Below are positions 8,696-16,525 of a stretch of DNA of 44,756 bases, in pieces. This DNA comes from CAYRAV01 sp964422365. Its GTDB lineage: Bacteria > Bacillota > Clostridia > Lachnospirales > Lachnospiraceae. Position numbers and translations under genes: made by a program. The notes beneath the pieces were generated by a model. The model made no database searches. It saw nothing but the letters and a program-made list of their open reading frames with translations, and was not told the DNA's origin. Position 1 is the first letter of the stretch, and each line of letters begins with the position of its first letter. The stretch lies in contig CAYRAV010000022.1 in NCBI GenBank assembly GCA_964422365.1, forward strand, positions 1-44,756. The letters are read 5' to 3'.

Positions 8696-8903
8696 TGGGA
8701 ATTTCCTATGATTCCCATTCCATTATTGGGGGCATTTTTTATGCAATTTTTAATTTTCAAACATGCTCTAGTTCCCATTCAGATAAGAGTATCTATACTT
8801 TATTTTTCAATGCAGAGCACATCCATTGTGGTAAACCTCATCAGGCAAAGTCCGTCAGTTTGTATGGGCATGAATTGTGGTATGCCAACGAGGTATTCTG
8901 TCA
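8696..8903. repeat. Repeat-filled intergenic region: hairpin, R3 half copy and R4 copy
   Basis: The 298-base gap before 8993 holds no convincing gene. It begins with a 7-bp hairpin (TGGGAAT 8696-8702, ATTCCCA 8711-8717) that may end the upstream transcript. Next is an inverted half copy of the R3 element (8743-8770, TTTTCAAACATGCTCT). Then a copy of R4 at about 8802-8903, recognised by ATGGGCATGAATTGTGGTAT and GCACATCCATT, in the orientation opposite to the copies at 25778-25922 and 44598-44756. Short open frames across it (8684-8952) are repeat artefacts. Confidence 0.6.
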
Positions 8904-8992
8904 GGTATTATTTGCCGGAATATATATTTTGAACAAAAAGGTTACAAATTGACTGAATTGTAGTCAAAATAAGAGAAAGGAAAAACAGATAT

Positions 8993-9985
8993 ATGAGACA
9001 GCTAAATATTTCAGAACGGGATGAGGGACAACGTTTGGATAAATTTTTAGGAAAGTACTTAGACAAAGCACCAAAAAGTTTTATTTATAAAATGTTAAGG
9101 AAGAAAAATATTATTTTAAACGGAAAAAAAGCAGATGGTTCTGAAAAACTGGTAAAAGAGGATGAGATTAAATTATTTCTTTCAGAAGAAACGATTGAAA
9201 ATTTTATGGAACATAATAAAAAGTCAGTGGTATCTAAAAAAGAAACAGGGTTGAAACAGGAAAAAGAAAGATTAAATATTTTATATGAGGATAAGAATAT
9301 TTTAATTATAAATAAACCTGCTGGTATGTTATCCCAGAAGGCACAAAAAGATGATGTTTCATTAGTGGAACATATTACAGAATATTTATTAGAAAGCAGG
9401 CAGTTAAAAGAGGAAGAATTAAAAACGTTCCATCCGGGAATCTGCAATCGTTTAGACCGTAACACAAGCGGCATTATTATTGCAGGGAAAACATTACTTG
9501 GATTACAAGTTATGTCAGAATTGCTCAGGGAAAGAAAGATAGATAAATATTATCAGTGTATTGTAAAGGGGAAAGTGGAGGAAAAGCAACTGATAGAAGG
9601 GTATTTATATAAAAATCATAATCATAATAAGGTAATGATTAGTAAAACAAAAGTGGAACATAGCGAAGCAATCAGAACAGAATATGAGCCATTGATGATT
9701 GGAGAAGAATATACACTTTTGAAAGTGAAATTGCTGACAGGAAAATCCCATCAAATTAGAGCACATTTACAAAGTATAGGACATGCTGTTATCGGAGATG
9801 GAAAATATGGAGATGTCCCAACCAATCGTAAGTTAAGGAAAGAGTATCAATTAAAGCATCATCTGCTGCATTCCTGGCAGCTGTATTTTCCGAAATTAGA
9901 GGCACCATTTGAGGTGCTTTCAGAAAAGGTAATTGAAGCACCTCTTCCAGATTATTTTGGAGAACTAAAGAAAAAGTTGTTTTAA
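8993..9985 (+). CDS. RluA-family 23S rRNA pseudouridine synthase (RluC/RluD-like)
   Basis: The product has 330 residues. An N-terminal S4 domain (about 12-70, GQRLDKFLGKYLDKAPKS) precedes the RluA catalytic domain with INKPAGMLSQK, the catalytic Asp in NRLDRNTSGIIIAGKT (about 155-170), a Tyr in KYYQCIV and the late LLTGKSHQIRAHL motif. It converts one or more uridines in rRNA to pseudouridine. The length fits RluC/RluD; the exact target is not decidable. ATG 8993 follows GAGAAAGGA. It stands between two repeat-rich gaps, so it probably has its own transcript. The catalytic residues are intact. Confidence 0.87.
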   Translation: MRQLNISERDEGQRLDKFLGKYLDKAPKSFIYKMLRKKNIILNGKKADGSEKLVKEDEIKLFLSEETIENFMEHNKKSVVSKKETGLKQEKERLNILYEDKNILIINKPAGMLSQKAQKDDVSLVEHITEYLLESRQLKEEELKTFHPGICNRLDRNTSGIIIAGKTLLGLQVMSELLRERKIDKYYQCIVKGKVEEKQLIEGYLYKNHNHNKVMISKTKVEHSEAIRTEYEPLMIGEEYTLLKVKLLTGKSHQIRAHLQSIGHAVIGDGKYGDVPTNRKLRKEYQLKHHLLHSWQLYFPKLEAPFEVLSEKVIEAPLPDYFGELKKKLF

Positions 9986-10005
9986 ATAATGAGAGCATGT
10001 CTGAA

Positions 10006-10138
10006 AATAGGCTAACCCAAAATATTTTTTGAGAGTGCTGATTCATAAATATGGATGCAGCGGTGCTGCGTCGGGGCTTGAGGAGTAATTCGAGAAAGCA
10101 CACAAGTCAAACTACCCATTATTTTGTATTCGTTGTAT
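10006..10138. repeat. Conserved intergenic element, family R2 (copy A), upstream of recU
   Basis: This stretch aligns over about 130 bases with 44382-44520. Shared blocks include AATATTTTTTGAGAGTGCTG, AGGAGTA and CAAGTCAAACTACC, followed by TATTCGTTGTAT. It contains a GCAGC-ggt-GCTGC hairpin (10057-10069); at the equivalent place the other copy has CAGC-agtg-GCTG, so pairing is kept. GTGCT near 10035 could pair with AGCAC near 10097. It may be a mobile palindromic element or a structured RNA in the recU leader. A 3' fragment is at 25447-25482. Confidence 0.55.
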
Positions 10139-10169
10139 GTTATGATTATATGAGGAGGAAATAAACATC

Positions 10170-10703
10170 ATGCCATCATGGAATTCCCGTGGGTTAAGAG
10201 GTTCCACACTAGAAGATCTAATCAATTTTACAAATGAAAAATACCGGGACAAAAAGCTGGCATTGATACAGAAGATTCCCACACCTATTAAACCAGTACA
10301 GATTGACCCTGCCCATCGTCATATTACATTAGCTTACTTTGAGCAGAAAAGTACAGTAGATTATATTGGTGTAGTACAAGGAATACCAGTTTGTTTTGAT
10401 GCAAAAGAATGTGCAAAGGAAAGTTTCCCCCTTGCCAATGTGCATAAACACCAGATACAATTTATGAGAGAGTTTGAATCACAGGATGGTGTTGCATTTC
10501 TGATTATATATTTTGCTGCAAAAGATATTTTTTATTATCTTACATTAAAACAGCTTGAGCTATTTTGGCAGCGCGCAGAAAATGGAGGCAGAAAGAGTTT
10601 TACATATGAAGAGTTGAACCCAAAATATCAAATTTCACCCTATAATGGTGTGCCAGTACACTATTTAGAAATACTGGAAATTGATTTGAATGAAAGAGAA
10701 TAA
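10170..10703 (+). CDS. recU: Holliday junction resolvase RecU
   Basis: The product has 177 residues. RecU cuts four-way DNA junctions during recombinational repair and chromosome segregation, binding symmetrically as a dimer with Mg2+. The sequence shows the family layout: SRGLRGSTLEDLINFTNEKY with the first acidic residue, DYIGVVQGIPVCFDAKECAK containing the Asp and the Asp/Glu-x-Lys nuclease motif (about 65-90), HQIQFMREFESQDGVAFLII, and a C-terminal region matching RecU. The N terminus is shorter than in Bacillus RecU (about 200 residues), which is common in Clostridia. ATG 10170 follows GAGGAGG by about ten bases. The upstream gap holds the R2 element. The usual partner gene for a class A penicillin-binding protein is not beside it here. 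Confidence 0.88.
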   Translation: MPSWNSRGLRGSTLEDLINFTNEKYRDKKLALIQKIPTPIKPVQIDPAHRHITLAYFEQKSTVDYIGVVQGIPVCFDAKECAKESFPLANVHKHQIQFMREFESQDGVAFLIIYFAAKDIFYYLTLKQLELFWQRAENGGRKSFTYEELNPKYQISPYNGVPVHYLEILEIDLNERE

Positions 10704-10806
10704 ATTTCATTGAGTTTACATATTTTTTATTTTGTATGTTGTGGAGATTTAAAGATATATCTTGTTCACACGCTCTAGCATATAACTATATAATATTGAT
10801 TATATG

Positions 10807-10870
10807 CCCTTAGTGAGTAAGCTCCCATGTGCGTATTGCACAATTGTTTCTGTATGGCTGAACTGTTACC
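10807..10870. repeat. Partial R1 repeat in the gap upstream of the his promoter
   Basis: CTTAGTGAGTAAGCTCCCATG and TGTTTCTGTATGGCTGAACTG closely match the loop and right arm of the R1 copy at 39606-39792. The matching left arm is missing, so this is a truncated copy. The rest of the 10704-10898 gap shows only a 12-bp palindrome (AAGATATATCTT, about 10751) and a CACGCTCTAG fragment of R3. Confidence 0.55.
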
Positions 10871-10898
10871 AAAATATGGATGCCCAGGAAATTTCACA

Positions 10899-10927
10899 TT
10901 GACAGATCTTCACAGGTCTTTTATAAT
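10899..10927 (+). promoter_or_regulatory. Consensus sigma-A promoter of the histidine operon
   Basis: TTGACA (10899-10904), a 17-base spacer and TATAAT (10922-10927), both hexamers perfect. Transcription would start near 10934, giving a leader of about 65 bases before hisZ. Confidence 0.85.
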
Positions 10928-10942
10928 AGTAAATGATTTGAA

Positions 10943-10981
10943 GTAGTAGCAAGCTACTACGTTACCACTTTAGCATGGTAA
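10943..10981 (+). promoter_or_regulatory. Two small hairpins in the hisZ leader
   Basis: GTAGTAG-caag-CTACTAC (10943-10960) and TTACCA-N8-TGGTAA (10962-10981) lie between the promoter and the ribosome site of hisZ. There is no T-box (no TGGNACCGCG), no His-rich leader peptide and no U run, so a role in his control is only a possibility. Confidence 0.4.
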
Positions 10982-10999
10982 AATAAGAAAGGTTTAGTG

Positions 11000-12250
11000 A
11001 TGAAAATGAGTACAACAGATTACAAATTTTCAGACCGTTTTGGCGGTCATGAATTATTACATACACCGGAAGGTGTAAGAGATATTTATAATGGAGAATG
11101 TGCAAGAAAATTAGCTGTGGAGGAGAGAATGCATCAGGTGCTTCGTTCCTATGGTTTTCATGATATACAAACACCAATGTTTGAATTTTTTGATATATTT
11201 AACAAAGAGAGAGGAACAGTAGCCTCTAAAAATATGTATAAATTTTTTGACCGGGAGGGAAATACATTAGTACTCCGTCCGGATATTACACCATCTATTG
11301 CCAGATGTGTTGCAAAATATTACAAAGAGGAAGAATTACCAATTCGTTTGTGCTATATGGGCAGCACTTTTATTAATAACAGCAGTTATCAAGGAAAATT
11401 AAAAGAGGCGACACAACTAGGAGCAGAACTGATTAATGATGATACATCAGATGCAGATGCAGAAATGATTGCCTTAACGATAGAATGTCTGCTGCAGTCA
11501 GGGTTAAAAGAATTTCAGGTAGAAGCAGGGCATGCAGATTTTTTCTTAGGATTAGTGGAAGAGGCGGATTTTGATGAGGAAGAAATTAATGAGCTAAAAT
11601 CCCTGATGCTGAGCAAGAATTTATTTGGTGTAGAAACATTGATTTCTAAAAAGAAAATGTCAGAGGATTTAAAAGAGTTATTTATGAAACTTCCGGCTTT
11701 ATTCGGCACAGTGGAAAATTTAGAATATGCCAAATCAAAGACACAAAATAAGAGAGCATTACATGCTATTGACCGTTTAGAGAAATTGTATGCTATTTTG
11801 GAAACATACAAATTGAGTGATTATGTTACATTTGATTTGGGCATGCTAAGCAAATATAATTATTATACAGGAATTATTTTCAGGGCATTTACATATGGCA
11901 ATGGAGAGCCGGTTGTCAATGGCGGACGTTATGGAAATCTTGTAGAACAGTTTGGTAAGAAAGCACCTGCAATTGGAGTTGCTATAGAAGTAGATCAGTT
12001 GATGGCAGCATTATCCAGACAAAAAATCGTGGAAACAGAAGAAAATGATGTACTTGTGCTATATCCAAGTGATGAAAGAAAATCAGCTATTGCATTTGCA
12101 AATAAACTTCGAGGAGAAGGAAAACATGTTGCATTGGTTCGCAAGTCTTCTAGAAGAAGTTTAGAAGAATATAAGGCATATGGAGAGAGAAGTAATTTTG
12201 GGAAGATTTACTTTGTAGAAGAAAGGGAACAGATTTCAGAATTGAAATAA
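11000..12250 (+). CDS. hisZ: ATP phosphoribosyltransferase regulatory subunit HisZ
   Basis: About 416 residues. HisZ is a histidyl-tRNA synthetase-like protein without tRNA charging activity that forms the hetero-octameric ATP phosphoribosyltransferase with short HisG and provides histidine feedback control. The class II synthetase motifs are visible: TPEGVRDIYN, the region SYGFHDIQTPMFEFFD, LVLRPDITPSIAR (motif 2 region), and near the C terminus VVNGGRYGNLVEQFG and PAIGVAIEVDQLMAAL. An anticodon-binding domain typical of HisS is not clear. GTG 10997, ATG 11000 and ATG 11006 are adjacent candidates; ATG 11000 sits best behind GAAAGG. It is the first gene after the consensus his promoter, and hisG follows after 104 bases. 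Confidence 0.9.
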   Translation: MKMSTTDYKFSDRFGGHELLHTPEGVRDIYNGECARKLAVEERMHQVLRSYGFHDIQTPMFEFFDIFNKERGTVASKNMYKFFDREGNTLVLRPDITPSIARCVAKYYKEEELPIRLCYMGSTFINNSSYQGKLKEATQLGAELINDDTSDADAEMIALTIECLLQSGLKEFQVEAGHADFFLGLVEEADFDEEEINELKSLMLSKNLFGVETLISKKKMSEDLKELFMKLPALFGTVENLEYAKSKTQNKRALHAIDRLEKLYAILETYKLSDYVTFDLGMLSKYNYYTGIIFRAFTYGNGEPVVNGGRYGNLVEQFGKKAPAIGVAIEVDQLMAALSRQKIVETEENDVLVLYPSDERKSAIAFANKLRGEGKHVALVRKSSRRSLEEYKAYGERSNFGKIYFVEEREQISELK

Positions 12251-12354
12251 TAGTTTAGAGAAACGGATTGTTTGAATGTTCAAGCATGTGCGGCAGCACA
12301 CCAAATAGGAATGAATCTGTATAAAGGTAAAGATTAGGAAAGGTATGAAATATC

Positions 12355-13017
12355 ATGAGATATATAACATTTGCCCTTGCAAAAGGACGTCTTGCAAAGA
12401 AAACGATGGGAATATTAGAGCAGATAGGAATTACTTGCGAAGAAATCAAAGACCCGGATACGAGAAAGCTGATTTTTGTAAATGAAGAACTGAAATTAAA
12501 ATTTTTTCTGGCAAAAGCGTCAGATGTACCAACATATGTAGAATATGGTGCGGCGGACTTTGGTGTAGTGGGAAAAGATACAATTTTAGAAGAAGGAAGA
12601 AAAATGTATGAGGTCATTGATTTAGGATTGGGAAAATGCAGAATGTGTGTGGCAGGTCCCAAAGAGGCAGAGAAAGTATTGCAAAGCGGTGAGCTTATTC
12701 GGGTTGCAACAAAATATCCTAATATTGCAAAAGATTATTTTAATAATAAAAAACACCAGACAGTAGAAATCATAAAATTAAATGGTTCCATTGAGCTGGC
12801 ACCAATTGTTGGTCTTTCGGAAGTCATTGTAGATATCGTGGAAACAGGATCTACTTTAAAAGAAAATGGACTGGTTGTACTAGAAGAAATCTGCCCATTG
12901 TCTGCAAGAATGGTTGTAAATGAAGTCAGCATGAAAATGGAACATGAAAGAATTGCAAAGATTATCAAAGATTTAAAAGAAGCACTTGCAAAAATGGATG
13001 AGAAAGATAAGAGCTGA
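12355..13017 (+). CDS. hisG: ATP phosphoribosyltransferase catalytic subunit, short form HisG
   Basis: The product has 220 residues. It catalyses the first committed step of histidine synthesis, joining ATP and PRPP to give phosphoribosyl-ATP. The N-terminal segment ITFALAKGRLAKKTMGILEQIG, the VEYGAADFGVVGKDTI segment and the PRPP-binding loop IVDIVETGSTLKENGL (about 158-173) are all present. It has no C-terminal regulatory ACT-like domain, so it is the short form that needs HisZ, matching the gene upstream. AGGAAAGG lies before ATG 12355. hisD follows after 54 bases, so hisZ-hisG-hisD form one operon. Confidence 0.93.
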   Translation: MRYITFALAKGRLAKKTMGILEQIGITCEEIKDPDTRKLIFVNEELKLKFFLAKASDVPTYVEYGAADFGVVGKDTILEEGRKMYEVIDLGLGKCRMCVAGPKEAEKVLQSGELIRVATKYPNIAKDYFNNKKHQTVEIIKLNGSIELAPIVGLSEVIVDIVETGSTLKENGLVVLEEICPLSARMVVNEVSMKMEHERIAKIIKDLKEALAKMDEKDKS

Positions 13018-13071
13018 TAGGGTACTTTCATAGCAAACATCAAAATAATAAAATTGAAGAGGTGTGAAATT

Positions 13072-14370
13072 ATGCGTATTGTAAAACTAACAGAAGAAAC
13101 AAAAAATAATATATTAGAAGATTTATTAAAACGCAGTACGAATCAGTATGGGGAATACGAAGCTGCTGTAAATGAAATTTTAGAAAATGTAAAAAGAAAT
13201 AAAGACAAGGCGGTTTTTGAGTATACAAAAAAATTTGATAAAGCAGAAATTACAGCAGACAATGTGCAGGTAACAGAAGAAGAAATCAAAGAAGCATATA
13301 CATTAGTAGAGGCAGATTTAGTAGAAGTAATCAGGAAGGCAATTGTAAATATCAGGGTATATCATGAAAAACAAAAACAATACAGCTGGTTTGACAGTAC
13401 ACCACAAGGTACAATTTTAGGTCAAAAGGTGACACCATTACAGACAGTAGGTGTCTATGTACCTGGCGGAAAAGCAGCATACCCTTCTAGTGTGTTAATG
13501 AATGTAATTCCGGCTAAGGTCGCGGGGGTAGAGAAAATTGTAATGATGACACCACCGGACAAACAAGGAAAGGTAACACCAACTACTTTAGTTGCAGCAC
13601 ATGAGGCAGGAGTAACACACATTTACAAATCAGGCGGTGCACAGGCAATTGCGGCTATGGCATATGGAACAGAAAGTATTCCAAAGGTAGATAAAATTGT
13701 TGGGCCTGGAAATATCTTTGTGGCATTGGCAAAAAAAGCTGTATATGGGCATGTCAGCATTGATTCTATCGCCGGACCAAGTGAAATTATGGTTTTAGCA
13801 GATGAAACAGCAAATCCTAAATATGTAGCAGCAGATTTATTATCGCAGGCAGAGCATGATGAAATGGCATCTGCAATTTTAGTAACAACAAGTGAGGAAT
13901 TAGCAGAACAAGTATCAAAGGAAGTAGACAGATTTACGGCTGAATTATCAAGAAAAGAGATTATTCAGAAATCTTTAGACAATTATGGATATATTTTGTT
14001 AACAGAAAATATGGAAGAGGCAATAGAAGCTGCCAATGAAATTGCTTCAGAGCACTTAGAAATTGTTACAAAAGATCCATTTCAGACAATGACAAAGATT
14101 AGAAATGCAGGTGCAATTTTCTTAGGTGAATACTCAAGTGAGCCATTAGGCGATTACTTTGCAGGACCAAACCATGTACTGCCAACCAATGGAACCGCAA
14201 AATTTTTCTCACCACTAAGTGTGGATGATTTTATCAAAAAATCAAGTATAATTTCTTATTCAAGAGAAGCATTAGAACCGATTTATAAAGATATTGTAAA
14301 ATTTGCAACAGCAGAACACCTAACTGCACATGCAAATTCTATTGCGGTGAGGTTTGAGGAAGAGAAGTAG
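13072..14370 (+). CDS. hisD: Histidinol dehydrogenase HisD
   Basis: About 432 residues. HisD oxidises histidinol twice with NAD+ to give histidine, the last two steps of the pathway, with zinc. Visible family motifs: VGVYVPGGKAAYPSSVLMN, GGAQAIAAMAYGTES, DKIVGPGNIFVALAK, SIAGPSEIMVLADE, the QAEHDEMASAIL segment with zinc/catalytic residues, and the C-terminal ASEHLEI and FAGPNHVLPTNGTAKFFSPL. The ATG at 13072 has GAAGAGGTG behind it; an in-frame TTG at 13054 lies inside that ribosome site region. In most relatives hisB or hisC would follow; here a glycopeptide-resistance-type regulator begins 61 bases after the stop codon. Confidence 0.95.
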   Translation: MRIVKLTEETKNNILEDLLKRSTNQYGEYEAAVNEILENVKRNKDKAVFEYTKKFDKAEITADNVQVTEEEIKEAYTLVEADLVEVIRKAIVNIRVYHEKQKQYSWFDSTPQGTILGQKVTPLQTVGVYVPGGKAAYPSSVLMNVIPAKVAGVEKIVMMTPPDKQGKVTPTTLVAAHEAGVTHIYKSGGAQAIAAMAYGTESIPKVDKIVGPGNIFVALAKKAVYGHVSIDSIAGPSEIMVLADETANPKYVAADLLSQAEHDEMASAILVTTSEELAEQVSKEVDRFTAELSRKEIIQKSLDNYGYILLTENMEEAIEAANEIASEHLEIVTKDPFQTMTKIRNAGAIFLGEYSSEPLGDYFAGPNHVLPTNGTAKFFSPLSVDDFIKKSSIISYSREALEPIYKDIVKFATAEHLTAHANSIAVRFEEEK

Positions 14371-14431
14371 GTGAAATTGTTTTGTGAAACAAAGAATCCG
14401 CAAACTGAATGGTAAGGAGTGCAAAACAACT

Positions 14432-15130
14432 ATGAATGAAAGCATTTTAATTGTGGATGATGAAAAGGAGATTGCTGATTTAGTTGAAGTATATTTGAAA
14501 AATGATGGATATACGATATATAAATTTTATAATGGCATGGATGCCCTGAATTGTATTGAAACTACAAAGCTGGATATGGCGATTTTAGATGTTATGCTGC
14601 CTGATATGGATGGATTCGAGATTTGCCGTAAAATCAGGGAAAATCATTTTTACCCTGTTATCATGCTGACTGCAAAGGTCGAAGATGTGGATAAGATTAT
14701 GGGGCTTACAATAGGAGCAGATGATTATATTACAAAGCCATTTAACCCATTAGAGTTAGCGGCGAGGGTAAAAACACAATTAAGAAGATATATACGGTAC
14801 AATAATAATTCCGAGCAGCGGAAAGAGAATAAATATGAATATGATATAAGAGGATTGGTTATTAACAAGGAAACACATAAATGCAGTTTATTTGGGAAAG
14901 AACTATCCTTAACACCAATTGAGTTTTCTGTCCTTTGGTATTTATGTGAGCATCAAGGTAAGGTAGTTTCCTCGGAAGAATTGTTTGAAGCAGTCTGGGG
15001 AGAAAAATATCTTGATAATAATAATACTGTTATGGCTCACATTGGGCGGCTGCGCGAAAAAATGCATGAACCGGCAAAGAACCCCAAATTTATAAAAACC
15101 GTGTGGGGAGTGGGATATACAATTGAATAA
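14432..15130 (+). CDS. vanR: VanR-like response regulator of the vanG-type cluster
   Basis: The product has 232 residues: a receiver domain with DD at 9-10, phospho-acceptor D53 (AILDVMLPDMDGFEIC) and the TKPF Lys, then an OmpR-type winged helix (about 135-230). From memory of the family it resembles VanR of vanG clusters closely (KNDGYTIYKFYN, ITKPFNPLELAARVK). Its likely role is to activate vanG-vanXY-vanT when the kinase detects cell-wall antibiotics. AAGGAG is 12 bases before ATG 14432, rather far. No promoter is visible in the 61 bases after hisD, so it is probably co-transcribed with hisZ-hisG-hisD. Its last codons overlap vanS. Confidence 0.88.
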   Translation: MNESILIVDDEKEIADLVEVYLKNDGYTIYKFYNGMDALNCIETTKLDMAILDVMLPDMDGFEICRKIRENHFYPVIMLTAKVEDVDKIMGLTIGADDYITKPFNPLELAARVKTQLRRYIRYNNNSEQRKENKYEYDIRGLVINKETHKCSLFGKELSLTPIEFSVLWYLCEHQGKVVSSEELFEAVWGEKYLDNNNTVMAHIGRLREKMHEPAKNPKFIKTVWGVGYTIE

Positions 15131-16256
15131 TAAGAGCCTAAAAGAAAATTCAGAATTCCGCCAATTGCGGAGAAAGATTTTTTTCATAACCTTCTCTATG
15201 ATATTTGGTGCAATTGCAGTAACCTGGGTTACTTATATTTATGTGCTGAAAGGGCATTTTGCCAGCAGTGTGGTTCATTTTCTTATAAATGTTTTTCACA
15301 TAAGTTATGATGAAGCATTGACATTATACCGGCAGGTTTTTCGGAATCATATGGGTATTTTTGTAATCGTGTTTATTGCTATCGTGTTTATTATTATTTT
15401 TCGCATTTATCTTAACTTGTTTACCAAATATTTTGGTGAGGTAAATAAAGGAATTGATTCGTTAATCAGAGAAGATGTTGGTCAAATTGTATTATCTCCA
15501 GAGTTATCTGCTATTGAGAAAAAAATAAATTCAATTAACCATACTCTTGAAAGACGTAAATTTGATACACAAATTGCTGAACAGAGAAAAAACGATCTCA
15601 TTGTCTATCTTGCACATGATTTAAAAACACCACTTACTTCTGTAATAGGGTATCTGACTCTGATTCGGGATGAAAACCAAATTTCAGAAGAACTTCGGGA
15701 GAAATATTTAACCATTTGCCTGGATAAAGCAGAGCGGCTGGAAGATTTGATTAATGAGTTTTTTGAAATTACAAGATTCAATCTCTCAAATATAACTCTT
15801 GAATACAGTACAGTAAATTTAACACGTATGCTTGAACAGCTGACTTATGAATTTAAACCGATTTTATTAGAAAGAAATTTACAATATACATTAAATGCCG
15901 CACCTGATATCATGATAAAATGTGATGTCAATAAAATACAGCGTGTTTTTGATAACCTGCTGCGAAATGCAGTGAATTATAGTTTTGAGAATACATGTAT
16001 TGATATCACTGCTGTTAGGGAGGAAAAAAATGTAATACTTACAGTTGTAAACCACGGAAATACAATTCCAAAAGAAAAGCTTGAACGGATTTTTGAGCAG
16101 TTTTATCGTCTGGATACTTCGCGCAGTTCAAGTAACGGCGGTTCAGGACTTGGACTTGCCATAGCAAAAGAAATTATAGAACTGCATCATGGAACAATCA
16201 CTGCACATAGTGAGAATGAAAGCATTATTTTTGAGGTGATGATTCCACATTCTTAA
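15123..16256 (+). CDS. vanS: VanS-like sensor histidine kinase
   Basis: The product has 377 residues. Two membrane helices (about 18-41 and 77-97) flank an extracellular loop of about 35 residues. A HAMP-like linker, the phospho-acceptor H165 in VYLAHDLKTPLTSVIGYL, the N box (NLLRNAVNYS), F box (RIFEQFYRLD) and G2 (GGSGLGLAIAKEI) follow. The short loop is typical of VanS proteins that respond to glycopeptides or to cell-wall damage. The frame begins with TTG at 15123, overlapping the vanR stop by eight bases; the first ATG in this frame lies further in, so a coupled TTG start is the most likely. A strong terminator lies between it and vanG. Confidence 0.86.
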   Translation: MNNKSLKENSEFRQLRRKIFFITFSMIFGAIAVTWVTYIYVLKGHFASSVVHFLINVFHISYDEALTLYRQVFRNHMGIFVIVFIAIVFIIIFRIYLNLFTKYFGEVNKGIDSLIREDVGQIVLSPELSAIEKKINSINHTLERRKFDTQIAEQRKNDLIVYLAHDLKTPLTSVIGYLTLIRDENQISEELREKYLTICLDKAERLEDLINEFFEITRFNLSNITLEYSTVNLTRMLEQLTYEFKPILLERNLQYTLNAAPDIMIKCDVNKIQRVFDNLLRNAVNYSFENTCIDITAVREEKNVILTVVNHGNTIPKEKLERIFEQFYRLDTSRSSSNGGSGLGLAIAKEIIELHHGTITAHSENESIIFEVMIPHS

Positions 16257-16264
16257 TAATTCCT

Positions 16265-16326
16265 TAAGAGTTTATAGGAAATTTGTAAGAAGTTTGTTGA
16301 AAAACCTTAGGAAATGTTTTAGGAAA
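16265..16326 (+). promoter_or_regulatory. Helically phased array of TARGAAR-like boxes, probable VanR operator
   Basis: Six related 7-mers on the same strand start at 16265 (TAAGAGT), 16275 (TAGGAAA), 16286 (TAAGAAG), 16297 (TTGAAAA), 16308 (TAGGAAA) and 16320 (TAGGAAA), i.e. steps of 10, 11, 11, 11 and 12 bases. Direct repeats spaced one helical turn apart are the usual site of OmpR-family regulators. A weak -10 (TACAAT, 16355-16360) has no -35, as in activator-dependent promoters. That VanR binds here is inference. Confidence 0.5.
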
Positions 16327-16331
16327 AACGG

Positions 16332-16390
16332 AAAAAAAGCATTCTTATTATTGATACAATAATTGTGTCAAAACAAGAGTGCTTTTTTTT
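16332..16390 (+). terminator. Intrinsic terminator between vanS and vanG
   Basis: AAAAAAGCATTCTT pairs with AAGAGTGCTTTTTT, with an inner ACAAT/ATTGT helix, and ends in eight T residues (16383-16390). It should stop most transcripts coming from hisZ-hisG-hisD-vanR-vanS. The remaining gap to 16525 shows nothing else recognisable. Confidence 0.85.
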
Positions 16391-16525
16391 ATGCAGCCAA
16401 ATGGCTCTGCGCAGAAGTAATTTTACAACCTGTACATGGAAGACTGCCAATGTAAGAGCTGTGTGGATGAATAGCTGTTTTTGTTTCAACGATTACAATA
16501 AATTTTACTACAGGAGGAAAATAAA

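Noticed and set aside
8684..8952. Two overlapping short frames of 82-85 residues downstream of the membrane protein gene
   Set aside because: They run across R3 and R4 repeat sequence in competing frames; similar peptides arise wherever R4 occurs.
10934..10999. His leader peptide or T-box attenuator before hisZ
   Set aside because: No run of His codons, no T-box sequence and no terminator in the short leader.
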